A DNA stretch of 45,660 bases from a virus, in IMG/VR virus record IMGVR_UViG_3300035688_000013, positions 1 through 45,660 of that record; one strand, 5' to 3'. The notes beneath the pieces were generated by a model. The model did not search any database and was not told the DNA's origin. It saw only the letters and a list, made by a program, of their open reading frames with translations. This document shows, piece after piece, positions 38,756-45,660 of this stretch; the stretch's first letter is position 1; the number at the start of each line of letters is the position of its first letter. The translations under genes and the position numbers were made by a program.

Positions 38756-40585
38756 ATGGTCACATACATGACTATCCCACAGGTCAAAGCAGTCGTCGGA
38801 ACCACAACATATCAAGGCAACGCACTTGTCGGCGGACAAATAATCAGAGTCGAAAACGGGTTTGACACGGCAACAGTCACGTTTGCAGATCGCAAATGTA
38901 TCAACCGCGCAACCATAACCAAAGGTGCCGCCATCAGCATATATTTCAAAGACTATCAAGAAACGGCATGGACCACTGTGTTCACAGGCGTAATCCGGTT
39001 TCTCAGAGAAGAAACAAACCCCACAGAAATTCTTACTGCCAAATGCGATGGTGCAGGTTATCCTTTCCTTAACATGTTATGTGCAAGAGAGTATGGTTCT
39101 CAAGCCCAAGCATCAGATGTCGCTGGCACACTGATGGATTCAATTCAAGAAATCTTGGTTGACGCAAACGATGGCATAATTACCAAATATACCGAGCATG
39201 TTCTCGGTTCAACAAATGATTCAGGATACACCTTTACAGCAACCATTGAACCCATAGCGGGAGAAATCAAATACGTCTACTACCCATACAAACCATGCTC
39301 AAAAGCAATAGAAGACTTATGCGATATAGTGACCGCGATAAAAGCAGGAGGCGCAGGACCACATTGGATAGTATTACCTACAAGTGAGTTTCTACTCACG
39401 ACAGTTGGCGCGCATAGTGTCATAGTTGCCGCGGCGGGATGGCCAACCTACTACGGCGGAACAGCCCTTCTCTCGACACTAATTCAAGGAATAGATTTTG
39501 TGCAGAACAGTTTTGAAAGCCTTGAGAAAGACGCAAATTACGTTGCCTATTACGGTCAATGGCGCAGACCGGGAAACGGCGATTTCTGGACAGAAGAGAA
39601 CGTTGTTTTATGGGGTCATACAGGAGGCGGTGTTCTCGATTTGCTCGACAGTCACACCGCCATCGTTGGTACCCACAGTCTAGTATGTGACTTAATTTCG
39701 GCAGGAGGATACTTCTGGTATCCCCTTGCCCAAAATGCAGCGTGGAATTTCTCTGTTTTCGACAGAAACCACATTCCAACACTGAACTTTTATGCCCGAC
39801 GTTCAGATACACTTACTGCGGTCAATGTTACCTTAAACGAAGATGAAGCCAATTATTGGAACTACAATTTCATCAGTACCATGACCTCACCTAATGAATG
39901 GTATCACTATTCAATTCCCTTCGGGCCATTCTGGACTGTGTTGGAAGGATCTTACTGGGAAAAAGTCGGCGCACCCGTTTGGAACGCGATAGACTATGTA
40001 AAGTTCGGTGTCAGCTACACGGCTGGTGCAGACTTCTTTGTTGACGGTTTATACTTTGGCGATGTACCAATTTGCAGAATAGCCAGAGAACAGTATCCTG
40101 GCGAAGGGGGCACATTGGGGCAAACCGCGAATCCTGTCAAAATGAAGATTATCGTGGATGATGTTGGCAAAGATGATTCCCTCTTGGCGACAGATGATTC
40201 GGGAGTCATGGCGCAAATTGCTTATGCAGAACTTTTGAAAGGCAGAACCACCCCTATGATTGGCACGTTCACAACGAAAATGTTGAAAGACGCTTTGCCA
40301 GGCGAACTATTCCATATTCATGCGAGACCCAATAGTCTAGGTGCTTTTCAGGTTCATGGAGACTTTCGCACTACTAAACTTACGCATATATGGGATAAGC
40401 AGGGTTTTTGGACTCATTATGATGTGACGAGTGACGTGGTGAACCATTCGGCGCGTTCACGCTGGACGGATTTGAACCGTGTTTTGGAGGATGCGCGTCC
40501 AGAGTTTCAAGATAGGCAAGCTTCAAATATTAAGGCGGGAACAGTAGATGTGAGTGCGGTTACGTTTGAACATGAATATATTTAA
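38756..40585 (+). CDS. Hub-like tail protein, 609 aa
   Basis: Residues 5-105 have the gpD/late-control beta fold (AISIYFKDYQETAWTTVFTG, EILTAKCDGAGYP). About 280-450 is a carbohydrate-binding-like beta-sandwich (FVDGLYFGDV at its end). The last 150 residues again look hub-like (IAYAELLKGRTTPMIG). This suggests a baseplate or tail-tip hub with an inserted sugar-binding domain. Confidence 0.65.
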   Translation: MVTYMTIPQVKAVVGTTTYQGNALVGGQIIRVENGFDTATVTFADRKCINRATITKGAAISIYFKDYQETAWTTVFTGVIRFLREETNPTEILTAKCDGAGYPFLNMLCAREYGSQAQASDVAGTLMDSIQEILVDANDGIITKYTEHVLGSTNDSGYTFTATIEPIAGEIKYVYYPYKPCSKAIEDLCDIVTAIKAGGAGPHWIVLPTSEFLLTTVGAHSVIVAAAGWPTYYGGTALLSTLIQGIDFVQNSFESLEKDANYVAYYGQWRRPGNGDFWTEENVVLWGHTGGGVLDLLDSHTAIVGTHSLVCDLISAGGYFWYPLAQNAAWNFSVFDRNHIPTLNFYARRSDTLTAVNVTLNEDEANYWNYNFISTMTSPNEWYHYSIPFGPFWTVLEGSYWEKVGAPVWNAIDYVKFGVSYTAGADFFVDGLYFGDVPICRIAREQYPGEGGTLGQTANPVKMKIIVDDVGKDDSLLATDDSGVMAQIAYAELLKGRTTPMIGTFTTKMLKDALPGELFHIHARPNSLGAFQVHGDFRTTKLTHIWDKQGFWTHYDVTSDVVNHSARSRWTDLNRVLEDARPEFQDRQASNIKAGTVDVSAVTFEHEYI

Positions 40586-40766
40586 GGTAGGCATCTTGGT
40601 TGTATCTGCGTTTTTCTGGCTTTTTGTAAACCCGAATCTAAATCCGCAAACAATCATAGACACCGCAAGCAGGATATTAATTATTTCAACAATCACCATA
40701 CTTACGTTGGTGGATGTGGTGATCATATTGGAATACATGCTTGCCAAATTGATTCGCATTTTTTGA
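40572..40766 (+). CDS. Holin-like membrane protein, 64 aa
   Basis: ATG 40572 overlaps the end of the hub-like gene. Two hydrophobic spans (about 5-22 and 32-56) and short charged ends fit a small holin, and it is the last late gene. No endolysin gene is recognisable nearby, so the lysis role is inference. Confidence 0.6.
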   Translation: MNIFKVGILVVSAFFWLFVNPNLNPQTIIDTASRILIISTITILTLVDVVIILEYMLAKLIRIF

Positions 40767-40815
40767 GTGGTTTACCCTAGCTTTGGGGCTCTCTTTTTAG
40801 GCATTCTTATTTTTT
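40767..40815. terminator. Convergent terminator between late and leftward genes
   Basis: T-tracts CTCTCTTTTT and TTATTTTTTTG follow the holin-like gene; A-tracts on the other strand serve the leftward operon. Short GC segment AGCTTTGGGGCT precedes. Oligo-T ends transcription in archaea. Confidence 0.55.
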
Positions 40816-40903
40816 TGCTGTGCAGTCGCCCTCGCCTAGCCCAAACCACTTCCTGATTTTCTCAGTAACATCCACAAACTGGCTACAATCAACATCTACA
40901 TAG

Positions 40904-41035
40904 TCATGTTTTCATCATCCTTTCCAACGCTTTCGCAATCCGCTCCAGAACGGCAAGTTCCTTATCCATGCGTTCCATCTGCCACTTCCGCCCCTCCAAG
41001 TAAGCCTCAACAAGCACGGTTATCGGATTCCTCAT
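40904..41035 (-). CDS. Helical protein, possibly extended by frameshift, 43 aa
   Basis: ATGA overlap with the upstream gene. Predicted helix (VEAYLEGRKWQMERMDKELA). At the end, ATG ATG AAA ACA TGA, a +1 shift at AAAA would continue for about 34 more residues (KHDYVDVDCSQFVDVTEKIR and on) to TAA at 40807, in a natural-looking sequence with no standard start of its own. Confidence 0.65.
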   Translation of the reverse strand: MRNPITVLVEAYLEGRKWQMERMDKELAVLERIAKALERMMKT

Positions 41036-41385
41036 GTTTTCGCCTTCTTTCGCCTGCCAATGAAATCCTCATTCTGCGCAAGCCAATAAATGAACCCGTC
41101 GCTAAACATTGGACTATTCTTCGTTCTAAGCAAATCCCTCATCTTCTGCCACTCAGGACTCTGCACGTCAACACACTTTTCCCACGGACCCTTCGGATTG
41201 CTAGGCGCGTCTATGGTTTGCCAGTTCAACGTTTGCAGGTTCGGCATCGCAGGACTAGGCTTCCGAGCTTCAGGCGGACTTTTAAACGGATTTGCTCCTA
41301 TGTCTCTTCGCAGTTTCGTGTTGATAGCGTCCAAACCGTCTATCCACATGAGGATAGCTTCTTTCACTTTATCTGACTCACTCAT
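41032..41385 (-). CDS. Hypothetical protein, 117 aa
   Basis: ATG overlapping the previous stop. Helical start (DKVKEAILMWIDGLD), Pro-rich linker (FKSPPEARKPSPAMP, about 34-48), then a Trp-rich segment with KMRDLLRTKN and FIYWLAQNEDFIGRRKK. May be a DNA-binding or replication-associated factor; unrecognised. Confidence 0.7.
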   Translation of the reverse strand: MSESDKVKEAILMWIDGLDAINTKLRRDIGANPFKSPPEARKPSPAMPNLQTLNWQTIDAPSNPKGPWEKCVDVQSPEWQKMRDLLRTKNSPMFSDGFIYWLAQNEDFIGRRKKAKT

Positions 41386-41540
41386 TTTTTATCACCATAA
41401 ACATCTGCCAAATAGCGTTCTATGGTCTCATGGACTTGTGGGGCGCCAACAAAAACAACGTTGCCTTTCACCCAATCTTCAAAGTCCCTTAGGATATGTT
41501 CGGCCAAATTTTTGCGAAGATATAATTTAATTTCACTCAT
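41382..41540 (-). CDS. Hypothetical protein, 52 aa
   Basis: ATG 41540, stop overlapping the next. Begins MSEIKLYLRKNLAEH; helix, strand (NVVFVGAPQ), helix. Small antitoxin- or adaptor-like composition but no family assigned. Confidence 0.65.
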   Translation of the reverse strand: MSEIKLYLRKNLAEHILRDFEDWVKGNVVFVGAPQVHETIERYLADVYGDKK

Positions 41541-41600
41541 TTTTATTTCATCTCATTACTAGGAAAAAAGAAAATGTGTGAGAGAGAGAAGACAAGTCAG

Positions 41601-41933
41601 TCAAAAGAACGCGCCTAATCTCTTCTGTCTAGTGTCTATTTGATGAGGAACCTTAACTTCTAATTCTAATTTACTGATTTTAGAAAGATTGATATGATAG
41701 ATTCCTAGTTCTGGTTGAAGAAGATAATCTAGTTTCCAGAGTAGATTAAACCAGTTATCTCTAGTTCTCTTGTCTCCACCTCGTCTTTCCATGATGGCTT
41801 TATCTATATCTTCTCTGGTATAGAATCCTATTGGTTTGTTTCCCTTAATAAGACTTTCTATGATTTCCTTGATGACTTTTTCTTTAACCAAGTTGTTTCT
41901 CTCCAGTTTGCCGTTCTGACTGCACTCTCTCAC
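41601..41933 (-). CDS. Winged-helix-like protein, 110 aa
   Basis: GTG start at 41933; an inner TTG (LVKEKV) is possible. Helices KVIKEIIESLIKGN and REDIDKAIMERRG, then RDNWFNLLWKLDYLLQ and strands (GIYHINLSKISKLELEVKV), the pattern of a winged helix. Probably binds DNA. Confidence 0.65.
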   Translation of the reverse strand: MRECSQNGKLERNNLVKEKVIKEIIESLIKGNKPIGFYTREDIDKAIMERRGGDKRTRDNWFNLLWKLDYLLQPELGIYHINLSKISKLELEVKVPHQIDTRQKRLGAFF

Positions 41934-41967
41934 ATTTTTTTGATGATTGGAAATAGTGGTGCTTCAT
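41884..41967 (-). CDS. Possible 27-residue micro-protein
   Basis: ATG at 41967 after AGAAGCC. Basic, Gln/Ser-rich, overlapping the start of the 41601 gene. Low support. Confidence 0.35.
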   Translation of the reverse strand: MKHHYFQSSKKCERVQSERQTGEKQLG

Positions 41968-41987
41968 GGCTTCTGCCTCTTCCTCTT

Positions 41988-42056
41988 CTATGCGGGTTCG
42001 CAGAGAGTACAAGCATAATTCATTTTGCCTTCACACGGCCTCTTAGGTTTCCTCAT
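41988..42056 (-). CDS. Zinc-knuckle micro-protein, 22 aa
   Basis: ATGA overlap with the upstream gene. Cys at C ... CTLC spacing with a basic start (MRKPKRPCEG). Confidence 0.45.
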   Translation of the reverse strand: MRKPKRPCEGKMNYACTLCEPA

Positions 42057-42163
42057 GGCTTCTTCTGCTTCCCATAAAACTTTTTGCGTACTGGGCAACG
42101 CTTGAATTTTGGGCATTCTTTACACGTTATTAGAGGTACGTTCAACTTGTTTTCGTTACTCAT
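42053..42163 (-). CDS. Zinc micro-protein, 36 aa
   Basis: CKECPKFKRC (14-23) is a tight three-Cys site; the basic tail (VRKKFYGKQKKP) ends in KKP at an AAACCATGA junction. Confidence 0.6.
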   Translation of the reverse strand: MSNENKLNVPLITCKECPKFKRCPVRKKFYGKQKKP

Positions 42164-42345
42164 GGCTTCTGTCCCCTATAATCATAACCAAAACCTATTC
42201 CCAATTCGCCTCTGACTCTGTGACCATACTTTTTAGCATGGATTTTCGCTATAGCTTGCGCATTCTTGTAACTCTCCGTTCTCCATAAACAATCTTCGCA
42301 TTCAACGATTGCACTAACTACTCCATACCATTCTTTGGCACTCAT
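42160..42345 (-). CDS. Zinc-finger protein, 61 aa
   Basis: ATG 42345, chosen over an upstream in-frame ATG because of the stop overlap. CEDC (15-18) and H-x-x-x-x-x-H (about 35-41) form a C2H2-like finger (CLWRTESYKNAQAIAKIH). Confidence 0.7.
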   Translation of the reverse strand: MSAKEWYGVVSAIVECEDCLWRTESYKNAQAIAKIHAKKYGHRVRGELGIGFGYDYRGQKP

Positions 42346-42512
42346 GGTTTCTGCCTCACTTTGCAGAAAACTGATCCGGTAAAAGTATGACCGTCTTTGC
42401 CCCACTTCTCAGGATGTTTATAGTGATATTCGCAAGATGGCATAAATCCGCGCATTTTGTAGAATGGTCTGAAGCAATTACTGTATCCGCAAAATTCATG
42501 TTTCGTTTTCAT
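42342..42512 (-). CDS. Cys/His-rich protein, 56 aa
   Basis: ATG 42512. Cys at 8, 13, 27 and 50 and several His (CEYHYKHPEKW) suggest a metal site. Ends RQKP at a KP/ATGA junction. Confidence 0.65.
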   Translation of the reverse strand: MKTKHEFCGYSNCFRPFYKMRGFMPSCEYHYKHPEKWGKDGHTFTGSVFCKVRQKP

Positions 42513-42521
42513 GGTTTCTGT

Positions 42522-42830
42522 TCACTCCTGCTCGACACACAACCGCTCCTGTTTCTGTGGCATCAGCACATACAACGCAACCTTAGCACGATTCCTGCTC
42601 GGAACCAAACTTGGAACCCTATCAATTTCGCGTATGAATCCCATGCTCACCAGTTTCGCGCTGAACGTGCCAGCCCTATGCCAAAATTCCATGCCGAAAG
42701 CGTCTTGCATTTCCTTGCGAATCAAATCCATAGTGAAAGCCTTGCCCATGTTCACGGCTACCCTGCGCCGAAGCAAATCCAGCAATTCCACTTCGGGTTT
42801 GGATAGGGACAGCGAAAACGCCTGAGTCAA
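42522..42830 (-). CDS. Winged-helix DNA-binding protein, 102 aa
   Basis: Three helices then a wing: KPEVELLDLLRRRVA, FTMDLIRKEMQDAFG, FWHRAGTFSAKLVSMGFI with a strand IREIDRV and Arg-rich wing. A MarR/ArsR-like layout of typical length. Likely a transcription factor of the leftward arm. Confidence 0.7.
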   Translation of the reverse strand: MTQAFSLSLSKPEVELLDLLRRRVAVNMGKAFTMDLIRKEMQDAFGMEFWHRAGTFSAKLVSMGFIREIDRVPSLVPSRNRAKVALYVLMPQKQERLCVEQE

Positions 42831-43141
42831 GACTTCACATCCAAAAGTTTTCTTTGCTTAGGATCTTTCTTGTGATTGATGTGTTCTCTTGGAATACTGA
42901 AGGCTTGTTTTCCTCCAGCTAGAAAATCATCTCTCAAAATTCTTTCAATCACTCTTTTGGCATTACGGTAGGCATAATAGTTGTCTAACTGAATTTCCTT
43001 TGGATTGTCCTTAAGTTTCTGTAAAATTACAGGATCTATGTCGCTTGTCTGATCCCATTGAAGGAAATAGACGTTTGTTCGCCATCGGTTTTGTCTCCAA
43101 GAATTGATTATGGGTTCTCCACAATTAGGGCAAACTGTCAA
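42827..43141 (-). CDS. Zinc-finger helical protein, 104 aa
   Basis: TTG 43141 overlaps the TGA of the next gene; an ATG at 43162 is also in frame. CPNC (4-7) then basic helices (AYRNAKRVIERILRDDF). Function unknown, possibly nucleic-acid binding. Confidence 0.65.
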   Translation of the reverse strand: MTVCPNCGEPIINSWRQNRWRTNVYFLQWDQTSDIDPVILQKLKDNPKEIQLDNYYAYRNAKRVIERILRDDFLAGGKQAFSIPREHINHKKDPKQRKLLDVKS

Positions 43142-43320
43142 ATGAACATCGCCTCGTAACACGCCTGATGAAACCTTTTCACATGCTCACTTACCTTATG
43201 GCAAACAACCGTCTCGCCAACCACGAAAGGCTTTCTGCACTTTGGATCATGGCAAACTTTTTCGCCGCGATTCAGGATTCGCAAGGTGGAAAGGTTCAGC
43301 AAGTATGTTGATTTGCTCAT
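43138..43320 (-). CDS. Zinc-finger protein, 60 aa
   Basis: CHDPKC (23-28), CHK (about 40) and HVKRFHQAC (45-53) form a treble-clef/LIM-like arrangement. ATG overlaps the upstream stop. Confidence 0.7.
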   Translation of the reverse strand: MSKSTYLLNLSTLRILNRGEKVCHDPKCRKPFVVGETVVCHKVSEHVKRFHQACYEAMFI

Positions 43321-43427
43321 TCAGGGTTTCGCCTCTTTGCCAACTCAACCAACGCGCACGCCAGCGAAGCCAAGAAAATTGACCAGCACAAGAACACCAG
43401 TAGCACGTTCAACATGCGAGATTTCAT
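43317..43427 (-). CDS. Single-span membrane protein, 36 aa
   Basis: Hydrophobic helix (LNVLLVFLCWSIFLASLACAL) and basic end. Resembles the 36-residue membrane proteins elsewhere (13430-13540), suggesting repeated use of such peptides. Confidence 0.65.
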   Translation of the reverse strand: MKSRMLNVLLVFLCWSIFLASLACALVELAKRRNPE

Positions 43428-43630
43428 TGGTACGAACTCCCATGAGGCGGTATCTTCCACCTTTTCCGCAACTTACAATCAATCGCACACCCAAGATTCA
43501 AACGCGGATTATCCCGTTTCGGACACACTTTCAGGCAGTAGTCTAAAGCTCGTTTCTTGGTCTTGATTCCATTACGACTGTCGGGGGGTGAAATGTTTAA
43601 TTGAGAAACCTTAACATTCGTTTCCGTCAT
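43424..43630 (-). CDS. Cys-rich protein, 68 aa
   Basis: ATG 43630. Cys at CLKVCPKRDN ... GCAIDCKLRKR (about 32-55) form four-Cys site with basic residues between. Likely nucleic-acid binding. Confidence 0.65.
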   Translation of the reverse strand: MTETNVKVSQLNISPPDSRNGIKTKKRALDYCLKVCPKRDNPRLNLGCAIDCKLRKRWKIPPHGSSYQ

Positions 43631-43773
43631 GGTTTCGCCTTTCCTTTTGCTTTGCCACGCCAATCAACTATTTTCCGCTTATACTTTCGCACATGATGAC
43701 ATCTAGGACAAAAAAGACTGTTTTTCCTCTGTTGGAGTTTTCCTCCGCAGCGCCAGCAAATAATGAAACTCAT
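43627..43773 (-). CDS. Zinc-ribbon protein, 48 aa
   Basis: CWRC (6-9) and CPRC (22-25), followed by an Arg/Lys/Gly-rich tail (HHVRKYKRKIVDWRGK) that would bind nucleic acid. ATGA overlap. Confidence 0.7.
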   Translation of the reverse strand: MSFIICWRCGGKLQQRKNSLFCPRCHHVRKYKRKIVDWRGKAKGKAKP

Positions 43774-43979
43774 GGCGCTTTCGCCTCTTTCCGCTTCTCA
43801 AGACGCCTAACCATACTCCGAACCTCACTACCATACTGCTTTTTCTTCAACTTCGACTTGTGCCTTGGACAGCACATGGCCCCGTTCTTGTTGAAGACAA
43901 CTTCATTCACGAAAACCCAGTGACCCCACCCGCAACGATAGCGGTAGCCTCCATTTTCAGGATAAACCCCATGATTCAC
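43770..43979 (-). CDS. Zinc-binding protein, 69 aa
   Basis: Aromatic N-terminus (YPENGGYRYRCGWGHW) with Cys/His and a later CCPRH, then a basic coiled helix (KSKLKKKQYGSEVRSMVRRL). ATGA overlap to the radical-SAM-like gene. Confidence 0.65.
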   Translation of the reverse strand: MNHGVYPENGGYRYRCGWGHWVFVNEVVFNKNGAMCCPRHKSKLKKKQYGSEVRSMVRRLEKRKEAKAP

Positions 43980-44641
43980 GCCCTAGCCTCCCTCAACGTT
44001 TTACGGTAAACCTTGATTCCCGCTTGCTCCAAATTCTCTATTAAGCGAAAAGTGTCATGCATAGAAGGTTCAGGCAAGTCACTAGCATAGTTGTTATAGC
44101 CTACGGCGACAAACTCTGGCTTTATCTGCAAAATCTGGTGTGTGAAAGAGTCTAGGTTGAACCTTTGAATCGGCTCTATCGCCAACATTTTTCGCGGATG
44201 ATTGAGAATAGTCATCGCTACTAATCTGTAAGAAGGATATTCCGCTTTCGTGACGTTATGCTCAATATCGCTTTCAACTGTAGCTCCGCATACGCAGTTT
44301 TCAGGAATCTCAAAATGCAAATAGCGACTGGGATTCTTTGTGAGCAACAGAAAGGTTGCGTTCATCATTGAAATTCTGTTAAGTACAGTTCTAATCCAAT
44401 CATACGGAACCCATGAACCAAACAAGTCGCCCATGTCACAGACAAAAACGAAGTCTCTCGACTTGAAACTCTTGTGCAGTTCCTTCTCTATGAATTGCGG
44501 TTTAAACCCGTCTTTGTACCGTTCAGTTCCTTTCAGTTTTGTTTCTGCAAGTTTTCTAGCCCAACAATAAGTGCAGTCATGCTGGCAACCGACAACGGGA
44601 TTCCAAGTGTGAGTTATGAATGGAAACATGCGAGACTTCAT
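43976..44641 (-). CDS. DUF5131/Gp37-like radical-SAM-type protein, 221 aa
   Basis: Starts THTWNPVVGCQHDCTYCWARKLA, the CxxxCxxC iron-sulfur motif at about 19-26 seen in DUF5131 phage proteins. The rest follows that family: DMGDLFGSWVP, LLLTKNPSRY, CGATVES, MLAIEPI, YNNYA. These proteins are common in phages and lack a known reaction. Length fits. Only four bases separate it from the ASCH gene. Confidence 0.8.
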   Translation of the reverse strand: MKSRMFPFITHTWNPVVGCQHDCTYCWARKLAETKLKGTERYKDGFKPQFIEKELHKSFKSRDFVFVCDMGDLFGSWVPYDWIRTVLNRISMMNATFLLLTKNPSRYLHFEIPENCVCGATVESDIEHNVTKAEYPSYRLVAMTILNHPRKMLAIEPIQRFNLDSFTHQILQIKPEFVAVGYNNYASDLPEPSMHDTFRLIENLEQAGIKVYRKTLREARA

Positions 44642-44644
44642 GCC

Positions 44645-44950
44645 TTAAGCCTCCTTGATTTTGTGGAAAACGTGAACGTAGAAGTTTTCCGTCAAATATA
44701 CGGGTCGCCTACGATGAATCTCCTGCCATGTATCTATCAAATCTTGCTTGCAATTGCATCCTTCTTCTTGCCAATGTTCAAGTACAGTTTCCAAGGGCAT
44801 TAGTTCAACTTTGTCAATGAGGAAGTATTCGCCGAAAGCCCCAAAATAATCGCCTCGTTTGCCGAATGGTCTTGTTCTAGTTGTCCAAGTCTTTTTGCCA
44901 GTAACCAATGGTTCTTCAAATCGGGGTTGAAAAGGAATATAGACTTTCAT
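44645..44950 (-). CDS. ASCH-domain protein, 101 aa
   Basis: FEEPLVTGKKTWTTRTRPFG (about 11-30) and GDYF followed by strands are the ASCH hallmark (K-x-T-x-T-x-R). ASCH/PUA-like domains bind RNA or modified bases. Pairing with the DUF5131 gene suggests a nucleic-acid modification module. Confidence 0.75.
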   Translation of the reverse strand: MKVYIPFQPRFEEPLVTGKKTWTTRTRPFGKRGDYFGAFGEYFLIDKVELMPLETVLEHWQEEGCNCKQDLIDTWQEIHRRRPVYLTENFYVHVFHKIKEA

Positions 44951-44953
44951 GGC

Positions 44954-45121
44954 TTAATCCTCCTCGTAATCCTCTTCAAGAAAACAGTCGTCTTCCTCCT
45001 CGTTGCACGGACACCCAACACACAAATCGTCTAAACCTTTACCGGGTTGCGTGCAAACCCAATTCTCGCAGTAGATTCCACAATGCCCATACTCTACTCG
45101 CAGATACTCAGCACAAGTCAC
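44954..45121 (-). CDS. Cys-rich acidic protein, 55 aa
   Basis: GTG 45121 overlapping the upstream stop. Eight or more Cys (CAEY, HCGIYCENWVC, CVGCPC, DC) then an Asp/Glu tail (EEDDCFLEEDYEED). A likely metal-binding micro-protein with an acidic end. Confidence 0.65.
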   Translation of the reverse strand: MTCAEYLRVEYGHCGIYCENWVCTQPGKGLDDLCVGCPCNEEEDDCFLEEDYEED

Positions 45122-45468
45122 GATTTCTTGTCCCCCAAAAAATGCACAAGAACCCAATTCAAAGCTTGAGCGTACCCAGCGTGAAAGTTAAGGGCTTTTA
45201 CCTTAGACCAACTTGCATCTACTTTATCAGAGGCTTTCGCTTGTTTCAATATGATTTCTTCTTTTACAGTGTCAAGTAAGCCCAAAACAACATCAATAGA
45301 AACTACTTGCTTCTTTTTTGTAAGAAAATCGAACCATTCCTCCCTTAAGCTTTCTGCTTCCTCTCTTGTTTTTGCATCTCTTATTTTGTTGAATAAAACA
45401 ACTGCAGAATCACTTACATTTGCAATGGTTACTGTTTTTTCTATGATTTTCTCACGCAAACTACTCAT
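45118..45468 (-). CDS. Hypothetical helical protein, 116 aa
   Basis: ATG 45468 (ATGA overlap). Mostly helical with heptads (LREKIIEKTVTIANVSDSAV, TREEAESLREEWFDFL), ending in GDKKS. No cysteines. Possibly an oligomer or antirestriction-type helical bundle; unknown. Confidence 0.65.
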   Translation of the reverse strand: MSSLREKIIEKTVTIANVSDSAVVLFNKIRDAKTREEAESLREEWFDFLTKKKQVVSIDVVLGLLDTVKEEIILKQAKASDKVDASWSKVKALNFHAGYAQALNWVLVHFLGDKKS

Positions 45469-45563
45469 TTGTTGCACCAATCCCCCCTCTCAACACACCC
45501 ATGCAAATCAGGGCATTCTGCACATGGAGACCGCAGCCACCCTGCAACAGCAAACCTAGTCAT
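45465..45563 (-). CDS. Cys-rich micro-protein across the repeat, 32 aa
   Basis: ATG in the terminal repeat (also at 28-30), stop overlapping the next ATG. Cys in SPCAECPDLHGCVE and WC form a zinc-type site. Continuous across the circular junction, which supports circularity. Confidence 0.65.
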   Translation of the reverse strand: MTRFAVAGWLRSPCAECPDLHGCVERGDWCNK

Positions 45564-45660
45564 GTTCTATGCCTCACTGGGTTTTGTGGTTCCGCTTACA
45601 GAAAGCAGAAATTCCAACAGAGTCGATTTTCGCCCACGCCACTGCCTTCTGCAGCCAGAA
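45534..45660. repeat. Second copy of the 127-bp terminal repeat
   Basis: Exact copy of bases 1-127. The start of the small gene at 45465-45563 and part of the one at 41-148 lie in it, so those genes should be counted once. Confidence 0.95.

Noticed and set aside
1-45660. Diversity-generating retroelement
   Set aside because: No reverse transcriptase gene and no template/variable repeat pair was seen.

Overview
This window is a complete, circular, about 45.5 kb genome of a head-tail (HK97-fold capsid) virus that most likely infects an archaeon. The first 127 bases (1-127) recur exactly at the end (45534-45660), so the unique length is 45,533 bp and the gene order runs through the junction. 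Archaeal signs are TATA boxes with purine-rich BRE-like elements about 25 bp before start codons (several genes look leaderless), many small ribbon-helix-helix (RHH) and zinc-finger proteins, N-glycosylation sequon-rich secreted proteins, and the N-terminal remnant of an archaeal-type SWIM transposase. No rRNA, tRNA or CRISPR array was seen. The host lineage cannot be fixed from the sequence; several families recall proteins of uncultured Thermoproteota such as Bathyarchaeia, which is only an impression.

Layout. (1) A minus-strand arm runs from about 6.4 kb down through 1, across the junction, and on down to about 40.8 kb. It holds a tyrosine recombinase (4432-5559), a divergent RHH switch with a 22-bp palindrome (3989-4010), a ParB/zinc-finger/Vsr-like fusion (1779-2855), an octapeptide-repeat protein, a radical-SAM-like DUF5131 protein beside an ASCH protein, and more than 25 micro-proteins of 20-70 residues. 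Many of these have CxxC pairs and are joined by ATGA stop/start overlaps. (2) A plus-strand accessory block (6.6-11.9 kb) holds an unknown 235-residue protein, a pyrimidine-rich tract, and a membrane protein / GTPase / GAP1-N-like cluster. (3) A small minus-strand island (12.0-14.2 kb) of RHH and zinc-ribbon genes has divergent promoters. (4) A non-coding AC-rich and palindromic stretch (15.0-15.5 kb) precedes the terminase genes. (5) The plus-strand late operon (15.5-40.8 kb) encodes terminase, portal, MuF-like protein, glycosyltransferase, methyltransferase, DUF2213 protease, scaffold-like protein, decoration protein, major capsid protein, secreted and fibre proteins (including a 1072-residue glycosidase-like protein and a beta-helix protein), neck-like proteins, a 609-residue hub-like protein and a holin-like membrane protein. 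No tape-measure protein or sheath was recognised.

Main points of interest. A minus-strand gene (22217-22963) inside the late operon is a divergent paralog of the virus's own encapsulin-like capsid protein, with a basic N-terminal arm and its own promoter. Three late genes appear to start at ACG codons behind strong Shine-Dalgarno sequences. A GTPase plus GAP1-N-like pair resembles parts of predicted bacterial conflict systems. Two membrane-anchored paralogs flank the secreted glycosidase. Three virion-region proteins share an N-terminal peptide. Two sites look like possible frameshifts. Together the genes describe a temperate or plasmid-like virus with an integrase, a bistable-looking repressor region, partition-like functions and a late module that may remodel the host surface.
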